From JBCCSZ01 sp039199225 (GTDB lineage Bacteria > Bacteroidota > Bacteroidia > Chitinophagales > Saprospiraceae), in assembly GCA_039199225.1 (NCBI GenBank), contig JBCCSZ010000002.1, positions 1 through 64,000 of the forward strand: 64,000 nucleotides of DNA, given 5' to 3'. Each line of letters begins with the position of its first letter. The first letter of the stretch is position 1. The translations under genes were made by a program, and so were the position numbers. The notes below the pieces were generated by a model. It was given only the letters and a program-made list of their open reading frames with translations, was not told the origin of the DNA and did no database searches. Below are positions 35,583 through 44,988 of the stretch, one piece after another.

Positions 35583-37049
35583 TTAGTTGTCTTCAAAGGA
35601 ATTGTCGTCCCACATGTTGGCCAACAGATCGCGGAAAGAAAACTTAGCGTCCAGAATGTCTTTATTGATGACTTGAAACTCTGCCAGGCCATGCAACGCC
35701 AGCTCCATGTATGTGTAGCGGTCGGAAGGATCGACATCGATACCATCGACCAACTTACCCAAGCCAGCCACATTATCCAATGCCTTTTCGAAGCCTTTGT
35801 TGCTGTTGTCATTCAGCAGTTCAATGGTATTGCCACCAGAGAACCAAGCCCGAATGGTTCCATACGGATCGCGACTTTGGCCTCGTTTGAGGTTATCTGG
35901 ATTTGGAAAATGATTGAGAAATTCCGTTTTGATGGATTTGCTCATCAGGCTAATGGCCACATTATAAGGCCCCTCTTGCTCGCCTTCATAAACCAATTCC
36001 ACCTTTCCGGTAATTGCCGGTACTACTCCCCAAAAGTCGGTAATGCGTGCTTTCGTCTGCTTCTCCTTATTGATCAACATCCGCCTTTCGGCCGTACTGA
36101 TGAGGTTTTCATAACCCGAGATACTTAGACGGGCGGAGATACCACTTTTTTCATCGATGTACTCACTTTCTCTGGCCTCGAAGGAAATGCGTTCCAGCAT
36201 GTCTTTCAGCACCTCGGGAACTTCCACTGTCTTTTTCTGGTCTTCAGCCAAGCGAGCTTCCTGTTGGGTGATTTTTTTGGCAATCTCCAGCTCCGTCGGA
36301 TAGTGGGTCAAAATCTGACTTTCGATCCGGTCTTTGAGTGGCGTAATGATGCTTCCCCGATTGGTGTAATCCTCCGGGTTGGCAGTGAAGACAAATTGGA
36401 TGTCCAAGGGCAGGCGCAGTTTGAAACCGCGAATTTGCATATCACCTTCTTGGAGAATATTGAAAAGAGAAACCTGAATCCGAGCTTGCAAATCAGGCAA
36501 TTCATTGATAACGAAGATGCTTCGATGCGATCTTGGGATCAAACCAAAATGAATGACTCGCTCATCGGAATAAGGCAGCTTCATAGCGGCAGCCTTGATC
36601 GGATCAATGTCGCCAACTAAATCCGCCACACTGACATCTGGCGTTGCCAACTTTTCGACATATCGATTGGACCGATGTACCCAAGCGACAGGAGTATCAT
36701 CGCCCTTTTCAGCAATCAAATCGTGTGCAAAGCGGGAGATGGGCTGCAATGGATCATCATTCAACTCACTTCCTGCCACAATCGGCATCCATTCATCCAG
36801 CAAATTGACCATCAGGCGGGCCAAGCGCGTTTTGGCTTGTCCTCTTAAGCCGAGCAATAAAATATTGTGTTGAGAAAGGATTGCCCTTTCCATATCAGGC
36901 AGTACAGTGTCGTCGAAACCAAGGATACCTTCAAATACGGTTTTTTTGCTTTGGAGCCGCTTAATCAAATTTTCGCGCAACTCCTGTTTTATGGTGCGGG
37001 CTTTGTAGCCAGAAGCTTTTAACTCGCCCAGGGTTTTTATGTCTTTCAT
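35583..37049 (-). CDS. MoxR/ChlI-like AAA+ ATPase
   Basis: The product has 488 residues. Walker A is LLGLRGQAKTRLARL. The Walker B position reads SIFVINELPDLQ, with Asn in place of the usual Asp, which I recall as normal for this Mg-chelatase-like subgroup. The segment SLFNILQEGDMQIRGFKLRLP is the ChlI/MoxR insert, and FTANPEDYTNRGSIITPLKDRI holds sensor 1 and the Arg finger. The extended C-terminal region has no named domain. MoxR ATPases usually work with a von Willebrand A protein to mature other proteins. No such gene is adjacent here. Confidence 0.88.
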   Translation of the reverse strand: MKDIKTLGELKASGYKARTIKQELRENLIKRLQSKKTVFEGILGFDDTVLPDMERAILSQHNILLLGLRGQAKTRLARLMVNLLDEWMPIVAGSELNDDPLQPISRFAHDLIAEKGDDTPVAWVHRSNRYVEKLATPDVSVADLVGDIDPIKAAAMKLPYSDERVIHFGLIPRSHRSIFVINELPDLQARIQVSLFNILQEGDMQIRGFKLRLPLDIQFVFTANPEDYTNRGSIITPLKDRIESQILTHYPTELEIAKKITQQEARLAEDQKKTVEVPEVLKDMLERISFEARESEYIDEKSGISARLSISGYENLISTAERRMLINKEKQTKARITDFWGVVPAITGKVELVYEGEQEGPYNVAISLMSKSIKTEFLNHFPNPDNLKRGQSRDPYGTIRAWFSGGNTIELLNDNSNKGFEKALDNVAGLGKLVDGIDVDPSDRYTYMELALHGLAEFQVINKDILDAKFSFRDLLANMWDDNSFEDN

Positions 37050-37332
37050 TTAGTTGGTTCAAATGATGATAAACAATTAGGTTTGAGCCACCAATGGAGG
37101 CTGTTTTTTGAGTTTCCGTAAAACAACAAAACGCTTCAAAAGGTATATTGTTTTGGATCGCAGCCCGCTGTCCGACAGCAAACATTAATTGTCAGCTGCC
37201 AGATTTACATTTTTTACAAAAAATTATGATTCATAAGGCACAATTTTTGAACTGTCGTCGTTAAGACATTTTAGAAGCAGTTCCCAATCTGCTTGTCTTC
37301 TTGACCCCTCACTCAGTTGCAAAAAAACCTAT

Positions 37333-38688
37333 ATGAAAAATTACACACATCTATTCCTATTCCTTTGCCTGCTCGGCACCTTTACAGCCTGTAAAAAAGA
37401 CAAGGATCCCACCGGAGGATCGGCATTAGACGAATTGCTCGAAGATGCCCTGACAGTTGCCGCGGATGGCCGCGGATTAGACTACTTCAAGCTACCTGAT
37501 AGCGACGATTACGACGAGATTCCTCAAGACCCTAAAAATCCCATCAGCAAGGCCAAAGTTGATCTCGGTAAATTATTGTACCACGAAACAGGTCTGGCAC
37601 TGGCTCCCAAAATGGATGTTGGCGAAGCAACCTATTCTTGTGCTTCCTGTCATTTTGCATCGGCTGGCTTTCAGGCGGGCCGCGTACAGGGGATTGGCGA
37701 TGGTGGCGTCGGCTTTGGTGTAAACGGCGAAGGTCGCGTAAAGGCCACGATGTATCAAGGCGATTCCATCGATGTTCAGCCCATCCGAACCCCAACAGCG
37801 CTCAATGTCGCCTACCAGGTGAATATGCTCTGGAACGGGCAGTTTGGTGCTACAGGTCACAATGTTGGTACGGAGGATCGCTGGAAGGTCGGAACCCCGA
37901 TCGAAAACAATTTTCTTGGTTATGAAGGGGTAGAAATTCAGGCAATTGCCGGTTTGGGCGTACACCGCTTGGTGATAGACTCTGATTTTTTGGATGAAAA
38001 TGCCTACAAGCCTTTGTTCGATGCTGCCTTTCCCAGTGTTCCCATCCCGGATCGCTACGATACGGAAAGGGCGGCCTTAGCCATTGCAGCTTTCGAGCGC
38101 ACCTTGCTGGCCAATGAGGCTCCCTTCCAAAAGTGGTTGGATGGGCAGAAAAATGCCATGACAGATGCCGAAAAGCGAGGAGCTGTTGTCTTCTTTGAAA
38201 AGGCCAACTGTAATAGCTGTCACAGTGGACCAGCCCTCAACAGTATGGAGTTCCACGCACTGGGCATGAGCGACCTGTTCGAATGTCCTGAGACGATCTT
38301 CAAAGCATCGGCTGCTTCGGGCGAAAATAAAGGTCGAGGAGGCTTTACTGGCGTTGCAGCGGATGAATATAAATTCAAAGTTCCACAGCTCTACAACATA
38401 GGTGACTCTCCTTTCTACGGACACGGCAGCAGCTTCCGAACCATCAAGGAGGTCATTGAATACAAAAACCAGGCGGTTCCACAAAACCCCAATGTCCCCA
38501 GTTCACAACTGGCCAATGAATTCGTTCCTCAAAATCTGAGCGAGTCGGATATCAACGACATTACCGCCTTCCTATCCAATGCCCTACGCGATCCCAATCT
38601 GATGCGCTTCCAACCAAGCAGCTTACCATCCGGCCTATGTACTCCATTGAATGATGACATGGCTAGAGCAGAATTAGGATGTAATTAA
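37333..38688 (+). CDS. Di-haem cytochrome c peroxidase/MauG-family lipoprotein
   Basis: The product has 451 residues. The lipobox FTAC places it on a membrane facing the periplasm or outside. Two haem c sites are present, CASCH near residue 103 and CNSCH near residue 296, with FHALGM as a likely distal ligand region. The size and spacing fit bacterial cytochrome c peroxidase or MauG relatives, which reduce hydrogen peroxide or oxidise other substrates. There is no helper gene beside it. The downstream gap carries the dispersed repeat. Confidence 0.92.
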   Translation: MKNYTHLFLFLCLLGTFTACKKDKDPTGGSALDELLEDALTVAADGRGLDYFKLPDSDDYDEIPQDPKNPISKAKVDLGKLLYHETGLALAPKMDVGEATYSCASCHFASAGFQAGRVQGIGDGGVGFGVNGEGRVKATMYQGDSIDVQPIRTPTALNVAYQVNMLWNGQFGATGHNVGTEDRWKVGTPIENNFLGYEGVEIQAIAGLGVHRLVIDSDFLDENAYKPLFDAAFPSVPIPDRYDTERAALAIAAFERTLLANEAPFQKWLDGQKNAMTDAEKRGAVVFFEKANCNSCHSGPALNSMEFHALGMSDLFECPETIFKASAASGENKGRGGFTGVAADEYKFKVPQLYNIGDSPFYGHGSSFRTIKEVIEYKNQAVPQNPNVPSSQLANEFVPQNLSESDINDITAFLSNALRDPNLMRFQPSSLPSGLCTPLNDDMARAELGCN

Positions 38689-38692
38689 AAAA

Positions 38693-38779
38693 CACTTAGC
38701 AACCCAAAGAAAATCACCAAATCACCAGCCCAAGGCAACCACCAAATCATCAAACCACACTAAATCACAAAACCCCTCA
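38693..38779. repeat. Dispersed low-complexity repeat, third cluster
   Basis: AAATCACCAGCCCAAGGCAA and AAATCATCAAACCACACTAA words lie between convergent genes, matching the clusters at 340-545, 30036-30135 and 47874-47943. Confidence 0.65.
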
Positions 38780-38826
38780 ATAGCAGGCAGTACCACTTCA
38801 GATGACCCAAAAAGGTACCGCCCGCT
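38772..38826 (-). terminator. Terminator of the PKD-domain T9SS gene
   Basis: Segments 38782-38794 and 38814-38826 pair over 13 positions. On the minus-strand RNA the two non-Watson-Crick positions are G-U wobbles, whereas on the plus strand they would be A-C mismatches, so the structure belongs to the minus-strand transcript. GGGGTTTTG follows. Confidence 0.6.
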
Positions 38827-38847
38827 GCTGAGTGAGTAGCTGCGGCG

Positions 38848-40650
38848 CTATTGCTTAACGATGCGCTCGGTGCGATAAACACCCTCGGCTTCTATCGCTA
38901 GGAGGTAAATACCAGCCTGTAGGGCAGACAAGTCCAATGTTTCATTCAAGATGTCCGCTTGATAAGAGCGTTCCAGAATTTGACGGCCCAGTAAGTCGTA
39001 TAAGCGGATGCTGACATTTGATAAGCCTTCCAACTGGACATTGAGCAGGCCATTGGTTGGATTTGGAAAAATGCTCAAGGAGGATTCGCCCAGTACCCCT
39101 ACCCCAACCGTACAGTCGATATCGGGATCAATGGCAATCGATCTGGCGTATCGGTTGCGGCAGCCAGTGTTCAGGTCGGTCACGATCAAGTCGTAGGTAC
39201 CGGAGGCGGTCGCACAGAGGATATTTTCCACTTCACCAGGCAATTCCATGCCCTCATAAAGCCATTGCAAACTGTAGTTGGTGGGGAGAACGACATTTTC
39301 ATCCAGCAACAATTCATTGCGCTCTGCAGTGAAGACAGGCAGGTCGGGTAGCTCATTGACCAGCACACTCAAGGGGTCGGAAACTACTTGGCAACCTTCG
39401 GCCGTTGTTACTTCCACCTGATAATTGCCACCTTCATAAGCCACAAACTCTGGCAGATCGGCTCCCTGAATAAGCGAATCGTTGAAGTACCATTGAACCA
39501 CACCGGGTGTCAAAGTACTCAGTACAACAGAATCACCTCGACAGAAGGTCGTCGGGCCATCGGCATCGGTCACCGGAGCCAAGGGCAACTCATAAACAAT
39601 GATGGTGTCCTGAAAGCGCACCGTATCGACATTGTGGATGATGGTAAGCTTAGCCGTAAAGCCGTTGCCTCTAAGGGTATCGTTGGATAGCCTATTGAAG
39701 CTGGTATTGGCACATTCGTCGTCACCAAACTCTAAGCCACTGTCTTTGTCGGTTGCAATAAACTGATAGGTGCCATCACCAATCCGTAGATTGACATTCA
39801 CATCAATGGGTGGAGAAGTATTTTCGAACTCCTCCGATTTGAAAAGAAGATCGTCGTTGGGGTCCTTTATTTCTAGGACAATATCCGGGTCAGAGAAGGT
39901 ATCGTCGCAAGAGGAAGAGATCAATTCTGCATTGGTCAGGATGTAGCCAGCCGTATCGATAAAGGCCATGTATTTGACCACATAAATACCTGGCTCAGTA
40001 TAGGTTTGATCAAGTGGATTTTCATCCAGGGAAGTGATGCCGTTGCCAAAATCCCAAAGGTAGCTGAAACCCGGCTGGCCATTGCTTGGGATGTTATTGG
40101 TAAAACTCGCCACTGTTTCCCCACAGCCTGTACTGTTAAGAATGGTAAAGCCATCATTGCTGTTGGACTTTGGCAGTATCTCCATACGGATTTGGAAAGA
40201 AGCCTCCCGTGTAAGGATGGAAACCTTGGCTTCGATGACCACATCTATGACATAAACACCTGTCACCAAAGGAATACCACAAAGTTTCATACAGCCATCC
40301 GATTCATCCCCTGGATCATAGCTGTCTCTATCGACCTCCCAGCTCAAGCCAGGGGGCAAATTCGTGATGCGCTTGATGAAAATCTCATTGATATTGACCC
40401 CCGACGGTACATCCGGATCGGTGGCAGCAACGGGCGTCGTTGTTTTGGGCAGACGAAAACTGATGTCTTCATCATAATACTGCCCCTTTTCTCCATCAGG
40501 AATAGCTTGCAGAAAGATCGTATCCTCCGGCAGTCCATCCGGCACATTAACCAGACAACCGGGGCAACCTGATTGAGACCACAGCACATTGTTCTGAAAC
40601 AGCAAACATCCCAACAGGCAAAAGGTAAAAAGTAGAGGTACTTTTTTCAT
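38848..40650 (-). CDS. Secreted T9SS cargo protein with PKD/Ig-like domains
   Basis: The product has 600 residues from MKKVPLLFTFCLLG, a Sec signal peptide; the earlier Met at 40704 is rejected. After a Cys-rich start (SGCPGC) a putative Ig-like segment contains ITNLPPGLSWEV and GCMKLCGIPLVTGVYVIDV. A PKD domain follows at about 175-250 (YLWDFGNGITSLDENP), then Ig-like repeats (GVVQWYFNDSLIQ, YSLQWLYEGMELP). The C-terminal type A sorting domain begins LSIFPNPTNGLLNVQ and ends RTERIVKQ. The protein is exported by T9SS to the surface, with adhesion or binding as the likely role. A similar smaller protein lies just upstream. Confidence 0.88.
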   Translation of the reverse strand: MKKVPLLFTFCLLGCLLFQNNVLWSQSGCPGCLVNVPDGLPEDTIFLQAIPDGEKGQYYDEDISFRLPKTTTPVAATDPDVPSGVNINEIFIKRITNLPPGLSWEVDRDSYDPGDESDGCMKLCGIPLVTGVYVIDVVIEAKVSILTREASFQIRMEILPKSNSNDGFTILNSTGCGETVASFTNNIPSNGQPGFSYLWDFGNGITSLDENPLDQTYTEPGIYVVKYMAFIDTAGYILTNAELISSSCDDTFSDPDIVLEIKDPNDDLLFKSEEFENTSPPIDVNVNLRIGDGTYQFIATDKDSGLEFGDDECANTSFNRLSNDTLRGNGFTAKLTIIHNVDTVRFQDTIIVYELPLAPVTDADGPTTFCRGDSVVLSTLTPGVVQWYFNDSLIQGADLPEFVAYEGGNYQVEVTTAEGCQVVSDPLSVLVNELPDLPVFTAERNELLLDENVVLPTNYSLQWLYEGMELPGEVENILCATASGTYDLIVTDLNTGCRNRYARSIAIDPDIDCTVGVGVLGESSLSIFPNPTNGLLNVQLEGLSNVSIRLYDLLGRQILERSYQADILNETLDLSALQAGIYLLAIEAEGVYRTERIVKQ

Positions 40651-40797
40651 TAGAACGGATTTTGATAAAAGAATAGATGGACAAGTTGCGATGCGATCGA
40701 TCACAGCTTGAACCGAATATACACGGCAAGCAGTTGTGAATACTTACCTCCTGGTGGGTGCTGACAAATAGGTGGGAATTCTAAACGCTGACAAAAA

Positions 40798-40821
40798 TAA
40801 GAAAAAAGGCCGAAACCGGCC
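40798..40821 (-). terminator. Intrinsic terminator of the small T9SS cargo gene
   Basis: On the minus strand GGCCG-GTTT-CGGCC (40821-40808) is followed by six T. It lies 7 bases after the stop at 40828. Confidence 0.8.
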
Positions 40822-40827
40822 CCCCGA

Positions 40828-41655
40828 TCAACGATTGATCAGCATTTTCTTAGTTATGACGTTCTTTCCATCGGTAAGAGCATAGAGGTAGATACCTGCA
40901 GGCAGATCGGTTGCATCAAATTCGAAGGTATTGCGTCCTTCAAAAACATGAATATTGCGCTGGAATACCTGTCGGCCCAATAGGTTGAAAACCATCAGTT
41001 CCAAGTCATCCTCTTCTACGGCGTCCACATTGATATTGGTGAAGTAGGCAAAAGGATTAGGGTTGGCTTGAACAGAAAAAGACTCTTTGTAAACTTCCTC
41101 TGCACTCACAAGCGTACAGCTTGGAGAATTTTCAGGACCTACGTGGATGATGTACTCACCATCTGCATTTGGAAGGTCAGAATTTGGAAAGATAATATTC
41201 TGTGGTCCGATAGCGGTGTACGCTCTGATGGTGATTTGGAGTGGGAAATCGCCAAGTGTATTATTGCTGGTTGGCGTACCGAAAATCAACGCACATCCGG
41301 TAGAATCTACGCTAGAGATGAATTTACAATCCGGGCGATTACAGGTGTATTGTAGCCCCTCTGGCAAGCCCATTACCGCATCTGGATTGTCTGGGTCCAA
41401 CTCTACAGAATCGACCGTAATGGTAAAGCCACCGAGACTCAAGGTAGCAGGGACCTCAAAAGTGAGGGCTGTCTCGTAATAATTATTGACACAGGCCGTA
41501 TCGACGATTCCACCAATTTGTTCATCCGAATCGTAGGGAATCGGTAGAACGAAGGCAGAAGAATCCACGACATCCGGATTAGGCATACAGGTCTGAGCCT
41601 GGGATTGAAAAGAACACAATAGCAGTAGAACAAACAAGGGTAAGAATTGCTTCAT
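40828..41655 (-). CDS. Secreted T9SS cargo protein, small
   Basis: The product has 275 residues. The signal peptide MKQFLPLFVLLLLCSFQSQAQ is followed by a Cys-containing domain of about 150 residues with GLPEGLQYTCNRPDCKFIS and GCALIFGTPTSNNTLGDFPLQI. This order of LPxGL, then GTP, then a strand is shared with the neighbouring 600-residue protein and suggests a putative Ig-like fold. The type A sorting domain starts VQANPNPFAYFTNINV and ends ITKKMLINR. Its role on the cell surface is unknown. It is separated from the larger protein by its own terminator. Confidence 0.85.
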   Translation of the reverse strand: MKQFLPLFVLLLLCSFQSQAQTCMPNPDVVDSSAFVLPIPYDSDEQIGGIVDTACVNNYYETALTFEVPATLSLGGFTITVDSVELDPDNPDAVMGLPEGLQYTCNRPDCKFISSVDSTGCALIFGTPTSNNTLGDFPLQITIRAYTAIGPQNIIFPNSDLPNADGEYIIHVGPENSPSCTLVSAEEVYKESFSVQANPNPFAYFTNINVDAVEEDDLELMVFNLLGRQVFQRNIHVFEGRNTFEFDATDLPAGIYLYALTDGKNVITKKMLINR

Positions 41656-41783
41656 AATTACGTTTTTTAATTAAGCATGTTTGATTTGCAAAATAAGTGA
41701 AAAAAAGGGGCATCGCGGTAATAAACCGGTATTTTAAAGATGCCAAACTTTTGATGAACGCTACTGGAATTGCGATTATTATG

Positions 41784-41791
41784 TATATTTG
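41784..41791 (+). promoter_or_regulatory. Candidate -7 element of the TonB-dependent receptor gene
   Basis: TATATTTG matches TAnnTTTG. No good -33 TTG lies at the expected distance, and the leader would be about 145 bases, so the call is weak. Confidence 0.3.
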
Positions 41792-41936
41792 TCGCGCAAC
41801 TCAATGTTTACACCCACCACACAGGAAATACACCCCTATTTAATTTTTTATTAACAATAAGCTAAATTAGTGAGGCGTTCAATGGCCTGAGAAGGCCCTG
41901 CGAGTGTCATAACATTTTTTTCCAAACTCTTTCTAC

Positions 41937-44225
41937 ATGGAAATCTCTACCTTTAAAAAACTGATTGTCAGTATTTTACTGCTCTTACCATTGGCATCTG
42001 GCTGGGCGCAATCTGCCAAAGTCACAGGAATCATCCAGGATGCGAGTAGTGGGGAGCCGCTCATTGCAGCGACCGTTCAAGTGGGTGAAAACGGCGCAAC
42101 AACCGATGTCGATGGTCGATTCCAACTGGAATTACCTGCCGGCAAGCATCAGTTGCTGATGCGCTACATCGGTTATGAAGACCTAAAACAAACGATTCAA
42201 GTCGAGCAGGGCGAAATCAAGGAATTGGAATTACAACTCCAACCGACGGCTACCATTTTAGACGTAGCCACCGTCACTAGTGGCAAGTACGAAAAGCCCC
42301 TCAGCGAAGTGACCGTTTCGATGGAGGTCATTAAGCCCAAGCTTTTGGAAGCTACCAATACCACCTCCCTGGACCAGGTGCTCAACAAGGTTCCCGGGGT
42401 ATCTATTATTGCCGGGCAGGCCAACATTCGCGGTGGGTCGGGCTGGTCGTATGGCGCAGGCAGCCGAGTCCTACTTTTGGTGGACGACATCCCTGCCCTA
42501 CAGGCCGATGCAGGTTTTCCCAACTGGGCCGACGTACCGATCGAAAACGCCGAGCAGATCGAGGTGGTCAAAGGAGCTGCCTCTGCCCTTTACGGCTCCT
42601 CGGCCCTCAATGGCATTGTCAATTTTCGTACAGGCTATGCCAAATCTGAGCCTGAAACACAGATTGCCACCTTCGGCACTGTCAATATGAGTCCAAAGGA
42701 TAAGGACAAGCAATGGTGGGACAGCCCCCCCTATCAAGTAGGTATGAGCATTTTGCACAAGCAAAAATTCAACAAACTAGATGTCGTGGCCAGTGCCTAT
42801 GGGCTGACGCGCAACGGCGGGGTCATCCAAAATACCTTCAACCGCTATGCCCGTGTAACCCTGGGAACACGCTATCGCATCAGCGATAACTTTTCCGTTG
42901 GCTTCAACAGTAATTTTAATCGCGGCAAAGGACGCTCCTACTTCTATTGGCAAGGAAATGGCGAAAACGCCTACATAGGAGATTCTACCACAGAATCCAA
43001 CTCCAATCGGCTGCGCTATTACATCGATCCATTTATCACCTATTTTGACAAAAGTGGCATCCGACACAAATTCATGGGCCGCTTCCACCGCATCGACAAC
43101 AAAAACGATGGGGATCAATCCAACGGCTCCAAGTTGTTTTATGGGGAGTACCAAATTCAGAAGAAAGTGGAAAGCATCGATTTGGTTGTTACAGCCGGAC
43201 TGGTGGGCATTCGCACCAATATCACAGCAGAATTGTATGGAGACACTTCTTACCATTCCAACAATACCGCAGCTTATCTACAACTTGAAAAGAAGTTCTT
43301 TAACAAGCTCAACCTCAGTGCCGGAGTTCGTTATGAGCGCAACCAGATTGAAGGTCCTAAAAACGTGATTGTTGGCACTGAAATCATCCCGATAGATGAG
43401 ACCGACCAGACCGAGGCACGGCCGGTACTCCGCTTGGGTGCCAACTACGAATTGACTCCTGCGACCTTCCTGCGGGCATCCTGGGGCCAAGGGTATCGCT
43501 TTCCAACCATCGCAGAAAAATTTATCTCAACGGCCTCTGGTGCAGCCGACATATTGCCCAGCCCAACACTAGAATCAGAGACCGGCTGGTCGGCTGAGGT
43601 TGCTGTCAAGCAGGGCTTTTTACTAGGCAGCGGATGGTCTGGCTACATCGATGTGGCCGCCTTTTGGTCGGAATACAATGACATGATGGAGTTTCGATTG
43701 ACACAGATATTCCCTCGCCCAGCCTTTCAATCGCTCAATGTCGGTGGAACGGTCATCAAAGGACTTGAATTCAGCCTAGCAGGTCAGGGTAAGATTGGAG
43801 AAGTGGAATTATCGGCTCTGGGTGGTTATACATACATAGACCCAAAATTCAAGGAGTTTACGGAAGACGAACTGTATTCTTCTTCCGTCGATTACAACGT
43901 CCTCAAATACCGATTTAAGCATTCTGCCAAGATTGACATACAGGCCGACTTCAAGAAGTTTTTCGTCGGTGCTGGCTACATCTACAACAGCCACATCGAG
44001 GCCGTTGACTTGGTTTTCGAGACCATTATTCCTGGCTTGAAGGACTTCAGATGGGCCAACGACTCTGGGGCGCACGTCATGGATGCCCGTCTGGGTTACG
44101 AGGTATTTGAAGGCGCCAAGGCTTCTGTGGTTGTCAAGAATTTACTGAACAATGAGTACATGTACCGGCCAGGCGTATTATCCGCACCGCGAAATGTGAC
44201 ATTTCGTTTGGAATACAGCTTTTAA
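41937..44225 (+). CDS. TonB-dependent outer-membrane receptor
   Basis: The product has 762 residues. The signal peptide ends SGWAQ. A carboxypeptidase regulatory-like domain (VTGIIQDASSGEPLIAATVQV) at about 28-110 is followed by the plug with LDQVLNKVPGVSIIAGQANIRG and EQIEVVKGAASALYGSSALNG. A 22-strand-type barrel runs to the terminal VTFRLEYSF with its C-terminal Phe. It lacks the SusC signature and has no SusD beside it, so the cargo is more likely a metal chelate, vitamin or haem-like compound than a glycan. The substrate cannot be read from the sequence. Confidence 0.93.
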   Translation: MEISTFKKLIVSILLLLPLASGWAQSAKVTGIIQDASSGEPLIAATVQVGENGATTDVDGRFQLELPAGKHQLLMRYIGYEDLKQTIQVEQGEIKELELQLQPTATILDVATVTSGKYEKPLSEVTVSMEVIKPKLLEATNTTSLDQVLNKVPGVSIIAGQANIRGGSGWSYGAGSRVLLLVDDIPALQADAGFPNWADVPIENAEQIEVVKGAASALYGSSALNGIVNFRTGYAKSEPETQIATFGTVNMSPKDKDKQWWDSPPYQVGMSILHKQKFNKLDVVASAYGLTRNGGVIQNTFNRYARVTLGTRYRISDNFSVGFNSNFNRGKGRSYFYWQGNGENAYIGDSTTESNSNRLRYYIDPFITYFDKSGIRHKFMGRFHRIDNKNDGDQSNGSKLFYGEYQIQKKVESIDLVVTAGLVGIRTNITAELYGDTSYHSNNTAAYLQLEKKFFNKLNLSAGVRYERNQIEGPKNVIVGTEIIPIDETDQTEARPVLRLGANYELTPATFLRASWGQGYRFPTIAEKFISTASGAADILPSPTLESETGWSAEVAVKQGFLLGSGWSGYIDVAAFWSEYNDMMEFRLTQIFPRPAFQSLNVGGTVIKGLEFSLAGQGKIGEVELSALGGYTYIDPKFKEFTEDELYSSSVDYNVLKYRFKHSAKIDIQADFKKFFVGAGYIYNSHIEAVDLVFETIIPGLKDFRWANDSGAHVMDARLGYEVFEGAKASVVVKNLLNNEYMYRPGVLSAPRNVTFRLEYSF

Positions 44226-44308
44226 CGAAAAGACCAAAATCGACAATTTTTTTGTGTATTTGGCGTATTTTTAGGAGAATATATGTTCTAGACTAAAAAT
44301 ATATTAGC

Positions 44309-44968
44309 ATGAAAAAATTGACTACACTGGCCATTTTAATTGTATTGCATTGCCTCTTGGACGCATGCTGCGACGTGGATAATTTTTGTTTTACGTTTAA
44401 TACCATTGGTGGCAACAACATCTCGATGGTAACTTATGAAGCATTTGAAGAAGGTGTCGACACGGTTCAAAGTAATGCTTACGGCATCGAATTGTCTACG
44501 GATATTCGAACGCGTACATGTTTGTTGAGTGGTTCATTTGGCAGCAGTTTGTACGCCATTACTTGCGAAGATCCGATTTATGTGCTAACGGATAAAATTC
44601 GAAAGATTACGATTCGCAGCAATGCCGATCTAAACGAAAACTTTCCGGCAGGCAGCGATTTAAATCGATTTTTCCGACCAGTATTGTACGATACAAATTG
44701 TGGAAACTTCAACCCAGGCTCTATAGATTGTGCATCGGACGTTTTTGAAGATGATCCAACACTTTCCCTCGAATCTGCTGTCAGTACTATTCTGATACAA
44801 TCGGTGGAGTCTGCCGAGTTGTATCCCGGTATTTTTGACTACCTCCCGATACTCGATTTTGACATATCGGAGGACATCATACCGCAAGCTTATGTTTTTA
44901 CGGTTCAGTTTGAATTTGAAAGTGGCCAAAGCCTGGAAGCCGTTACAGAAGAGGTGATTTTGAAGTAA
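44309..44968 (+). CDS. Putative lipoprotein of unknown function
   Basis: The product has 219 residues. MKKLTTLAILIVLHCLLDACCD has a signal with lipobox LLDAC. The mature part is acidic and beta-rich, with four further Cys spread through it (CFTF, RTCLL, ITCED, TNCG) that may form disulphides. I recognise no family. It lies 83 bases after the TonB-dependent receptor gene and 20 bases before a formyltransferase gene, so the three may be co-transcribed. Confidence 0.7.
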   Translation: MKKLTTLAILIVLHCLLDACCDVDNFCFTFNTIGGNNISMVTYEAFEEGVDTVQSNAYGIELSTDIRTRTCLLSGSFGSSLYAITCEDPIYVLTDKIRKITIRSNADLNENFPAGSDLNRFFRPVLYDTNCGNFNPGSIDCASDVFEDDPTLSLESAVSTILIQSVESAELYPGIFDYLPILDFDISEDIIPQAYVFTVQFEFESGQSLEAVTEEVILK

Positions 44969-44988
44969 AAACCAAATATCCCAAGCCG

